Shown here: one piece after another, positions 13,872 through 16,022 of the stretch | Layout of the letters: each line of letters starts with the position of its first letter | How positions within the stretch are numbered: position 1 is the first letter of the stretch | Source of the DNA: Methanoculleus sp. UBA208 | Lineage (GTDB): Archaea > Halobacteriota > Methanomicrobia > Methanomicrobiales > Methanoculleaceae | Direction: 5' to 3' | NCBI RefSeq assembly: GCF_002498065.1 | Contig: NZ_DAFZ01000088.1 | Location: forward strand, 3,950 to 19,971 | DNA length: 16,022 nt | Translations under genes and position numbers: made by a program | Notes under the pieces: model-generated | Told to the model about the DNA's origin: nothing | Seen by the model: the letters and a program-made list of their open reading frames with translations, nothing else | Databases searched by the model: none

Positions 13872-14040
13872 CCGTCATCATAATACCTTCGGCAACGGGC
13901 CGTTCCGGCAGATCCTGCAGGCCATCACGCTCCGCCCCCTCACTCTTGAACCATCCTGGACCTAAAAACCGATAACCGGCAAAATTGACCAGGATTCTCG
14001 CGCTTCGGCACGTACCGTACACAGGAACGCTTCAATACGG

Positions 14041-14048
14041 TTTTATCC
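14041..14048 (+). promoter_or_regulatory. TATA box of the lipoprotein hydrolase gene
   Basis: TTTTATCC on the plus strand is centred about 26 bp before the ATG at 14070, so transcription should begin at or next to the start codon. The rest of the 198-bp divergent gap (13872-14069) shows no gene I can support. Confidence 0.6.
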
Positions 14049-14069
14049 TCATCTGCCGGAAGAAAAGTA

Positions 14070-15887
14070 ATGAACCAGGTACCAGAGCGCCTCCTCCGCG
14101 TTTGCCTGCCTGCGTGCATCCTCAGTGTCGCGATCCTCCTTATCGCCGCTGCGGGCTGCACGAACACCGCCTCGGCAGGTGGAGATTCCATCTCCGGGAG
14201 TGTGACAGGGGATTACGCGGGAGGAACGATCTACGTTGCGGCGATCGACGCCGCGGCGTATACGGCATCGGATATCAGGATCATGGAGACAGAGGGGCAT
14301 CCCGAACGCTCGCAGTACGTCAGCGGCTTTGCCGCGCTCGATGCGCCGGGCGATTACGTCATCCCCGGACTTCCCCCCGGAAACTACACCGTCTACGCCT
14401 GGGCGGATACGGATGATGACGGCCGGATCGACCACCTCGACTACCGTGACCCGACCGGGTGGTACTGCACGGCGTCGCACCTCACCCCCGTCCACGTCGC
14501 CGTTACACCGGGGAACGCCACGACCGGGATTGATGTAGCCCTCGTCGCCCCGACACCCTACCCCGGCGATGATCGGGAGATCGCCGTCGGCAGCGGCGGC
14601 GGAAGGCTCACCATTATGAAAGGCTGCCGTGTCCTCCAGCTCCGGGGGACGCCGGAAGAGCGGGCGTACGCCTACGGCTACCTCTGTGCTCCGCAGATCC
14701 GCGACTGGATCGACTACGTCCTGGTAGAGTCGTTTATGCAGTCGCCCTCCGAGTACGAGGACCTCTTCGTCCCCTACATCAAGGAGCACATGGCGCCGGC
14801 AAACCCGGCATACATGGCCGAACTCGACGCCATGCTCTCCGGGATGGCCGCGAGCGGCACGGACCTGCACCTCTCGTCGGTCTCGCGGAACGTCACCCGC
14901 TACGACCTCCTCGCGGAGAACACCTACGACTTCATGCTCTACTACAAACTCTACGGCCTCATGATGGGCGACCTCGGCATAAACCGCACCACGACAGGCG
15001 ATGCAGGCGTGTCGCCGCACCTCTGCACGAGCGCGATCGCCTGGGGCAACCTGACGGCAAATGAGGAGATCGCCGGCGGGGTGATCCACGGCAAGAATAT
15101 GGACGGCGAGATCGACCTGCGGAAGGTCACGGTGAACAGCCTGCTCGTCATCGCGACCGAGCCGGGTTCCGGCGGGAAACGCACGGTCGGGATAGACTGG
15201 CCCGGGTTCATCGGGACGTTCAACGGCATGAACGAGGACGGCCTTGTGCTCGTGCCCCACTCGTCGCCGTCGATCCCTGACTGGAACGCGACCAACCTCA
15301 CGCCCACCACCTTCCTCTACATGGATACGCTCAGGAGCGAGAGCGACGTCGCCGGGGCGTGGGCCTACTGGGAGAGCGCGAACGGGACCAGGACCGGCGG
15401 AAACAACGCGGGGGTCTCGGCCCCCTACGGGAACGGGACGGGAAGCGTCCCGGCGGCGTTCGAGACGGATTCCTACGGCGGCGCAGTGCGCGGGCCGGGC
15501 GTCGTCGAACCGGACGACTGCCTCCTCATCGCAAACAACTACTACCTCTACCGGGGCGCCTATCCACCCGCCGTCGAGCGGGTGGACGGCTACCATGCAA
15601 CGGTCAGGCCCACTGACTACCGCTACCAGAACATGCTCGCCGTCCTCGACGGCTACCGGGAGGAGGGAAAGACCATCGGCACGCCCGAGATGATCGCGCT
15701 CATGCAGTCGGCGTCCGTCTCGGAGGAGTACCGTGGCACCACCGAGTACACCTTCATCGCGTACCCGGACGCGGGTGCGTTCGCCGTTGCAAAGGAGGAT
15801 CTCGCGAAGGGGATTTTAGATGCACCGTTCGCGGAGTTCGCGCACTTTGAGTTTGAGGAGGTATTTGAGAGAGGGGCGGCGGCGTGA
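14070..15887 (+). CDS. lipoprotein with beta-sandwich domain and C45-like Ntn hydrolase domain
   Basis: This 605-residue exported protein has a signal peptide ending in lipobox A-A-G-C30. A small beta-sandwich domain (about 40-165) follows, with I-P-G-L-P-P-G-N-Y-T-V-Y-A-W-A-D and D-T-D-D-D-G-R-I-D, like carboxypeptidase-regulatory/prealbumin-like modules. The main domain (about 185-600) resembles peptidase C45/acyl-CoA:6-aminopenicillanic acid acyltransferases, N-terminal-nucleophile hydrolases that cleave themselves to expose Cys. The expected nucleophile is C319 in L-C-T-S-A-I-A-W-G. Supporting motifs are H-G-K-N-M-D (340-345) and N-G-M-N-E-D-G-L (385-392). Activity on amide or ester bonds outside the cell is plausible; the substrate is unknown. 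Many N-x-S/T sequons fit a glycosylated archaeal surface protein. The gene stands alone, is near-leaderless, and is followed by T5 at 15903-15907. Confidence 0.82.
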   Translation: MNQVPERLLRVCLPACILSVAILLIAAAGCTNTASAGGDSISGSVTGDYAGGTIYVAAIDAAAYTASDIRIMETEGHPERSQYVSGFAALDAPGDYVIPGLPPGNYTVYAWADTDDDGRIDHLDYRDPTGWYCTASHLTPVHVAVTPGNATTGIDVALVAPTPYPGDDREIAVGSGGGRLTIMKGCRVLQLRGTPEERAYAYGYLCAPQIRDWIDYVLVESFMQSPSEYEDLFVPYIKEHMAPANPAYMAELDAMLSGMAASGTDLHLSSVSRNVTRYDLLAENTYDFMLYYKLYGLMMGDLGINRTTTGDAGVSPHLCTSAIAWGNLTANEEIAGGVIHGKNMDGEIDLRKVTVNSLLVIATEPGSGGKRTVGIDWPGFIGTFNGMNEDGLVLVPHSSPSIPDWNATNLTPTTFLYMDTLRSESDVAGAWAYWESANGTRTGGNNAGVSAPYGNGTGSVPAAFETDSYGGAVRGPGVVEPDDCLLIANNYYLYRGAYPPAVERVDGYHATVRPTDYRYQNMLAVLDGYREEGKTIGTPEMIALMQSASVSEEYRGTTEYTFIAYPDAGAFAVAKEDLAKGILDAPFAEFAHFEFEEVFERGAAA

Positions 15888-15902
15888 GGGAAGGGGTCGC
15901 TA

Positions 15903-15907
15903 TTTTT
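15903..15907 (+). terminator. oligo-T tract after the lipoprotein gene
   Basis: TATTTTT begins 15 nt past the TGA stop at 15885-15887. This is an adequate position for archaeal oligo-T termination, though only five T. Confidence 0.4.
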
Positions 15908-15994
15908 CGCACGAAACGGTAGTCAAATCAGCAACGGAATTCTGCTCACTACCGTTCCCGGGCACGGCTTTCCAGTCGATATCGCCATACGGGG

Positions 15995-16022
15995 AGGGGC
16001 TGACGGGAAGGGGCTGACGGGG
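15995..16022. repeat. 14-bp tandem direct repeat, cut by window end
   Basis: AGGGGCTGACGGGA (15995-16008) is followed directly by AGGGGCTGACGGGG (16009-16022), with one mismatch. The array may continue beyond the window; nothing else was recognised in the final 110 bp. Confidence 0.5.

Noticed and set aside
13053..13883. 276-codon plus-strand open frame opposite the methyltransferase
   Set aside because: Antisense shadow; the minus strand has all SAM-binding motifs.
13732..14022. 96-codon minus-strand frame overlapping the methyltransferase 5' end, considered as a frameshifted N-terminus
   Set aside because: It contains no family-like sequence and ends inside the methyltransferase in another frame. 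The methyltransferase motifs are complete without it.

Overview
The window is GC-rich and reads as chromosomal DNA of a methanogenic archaeon, most likely of the order Methanomicrobiales (Methanoculleus-like). This assignment is an inference. It rests on archaeal TATA boxes about 30 bp upstream of start codons, a methanogen-type isopropylmalate isomerase pair, a solitary nitrogenase component 1-like protein, a membrane-anchored archaeal Lon-like (S16) protease, secreted proteins with many N-glycosylation sequons, and a bacterial-type MutS-MutL pair as found in some mesophilic Euryarchaeota. No rRNA, tRNA, CRISPR array, insertion sequence or integrase was recognised.

Layout. Positions 39-3129 hold five genes, all on the minus strand: a bPH2-type membrane protein, a GNAT acetyltransferase, a small helical His/Met-rich protein, a tautomerase and a nitrogenase-like protein. 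Positions 3364-6218 hold a compact minus-strand operon read leuC, leuD, leuB, with 3-nt and 16-nt junctions. It is divergent from mutS-mutL (6365-10734, plus strand, coupled by ATGA). An AT-rich island (about 10740-10860) follows, with a possible small gene. Three minus-strand genes come next: a secreted one-domain protein (11235-11831), a membrane-tethered S16 protease (11965-12831) and a SAM methyltransferase (13002-13871). The last gene is a plus-strand lipoprotein (14070-15887) joining a small beta-sandwich domain to an N-terminal-nucleophile hydrolase of the C45 type.

How the genes work together. LeuC and LeuD isomerise 2- to 3-isopropylmalate and LeuB oxidises it in leucine biosynthesis. 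Related enzymes serve coenzyme B synthesis in methanogens, but the specificity residues visible here favour the leucine pathway. MutS and MutL form a mismatch-repair module without MutH; MutL carries its own endonuclease motifs. The remaining genes look like single transcription units.

Expression signals fall into two groups. Stand-alone genes tend to have a TATA-like box centred about 30 bp before the start codon and no Shine-Dalgarno sequence, implying nearly leaderless mRNAs. Operon-internal genes and mutS have clear Shine-Dalgarno sequences.

No complete new system is evident. The best leads are the orphan nitrogenase-like protein, the NADP-type Lys-Tyr signature in LeuB, the altered specificity loop of LeuD, a multi-hairpin element at 12893-12959, the missing start codon of the methyltransferase, and the lipoprotein C45-type hydrolase fusion.
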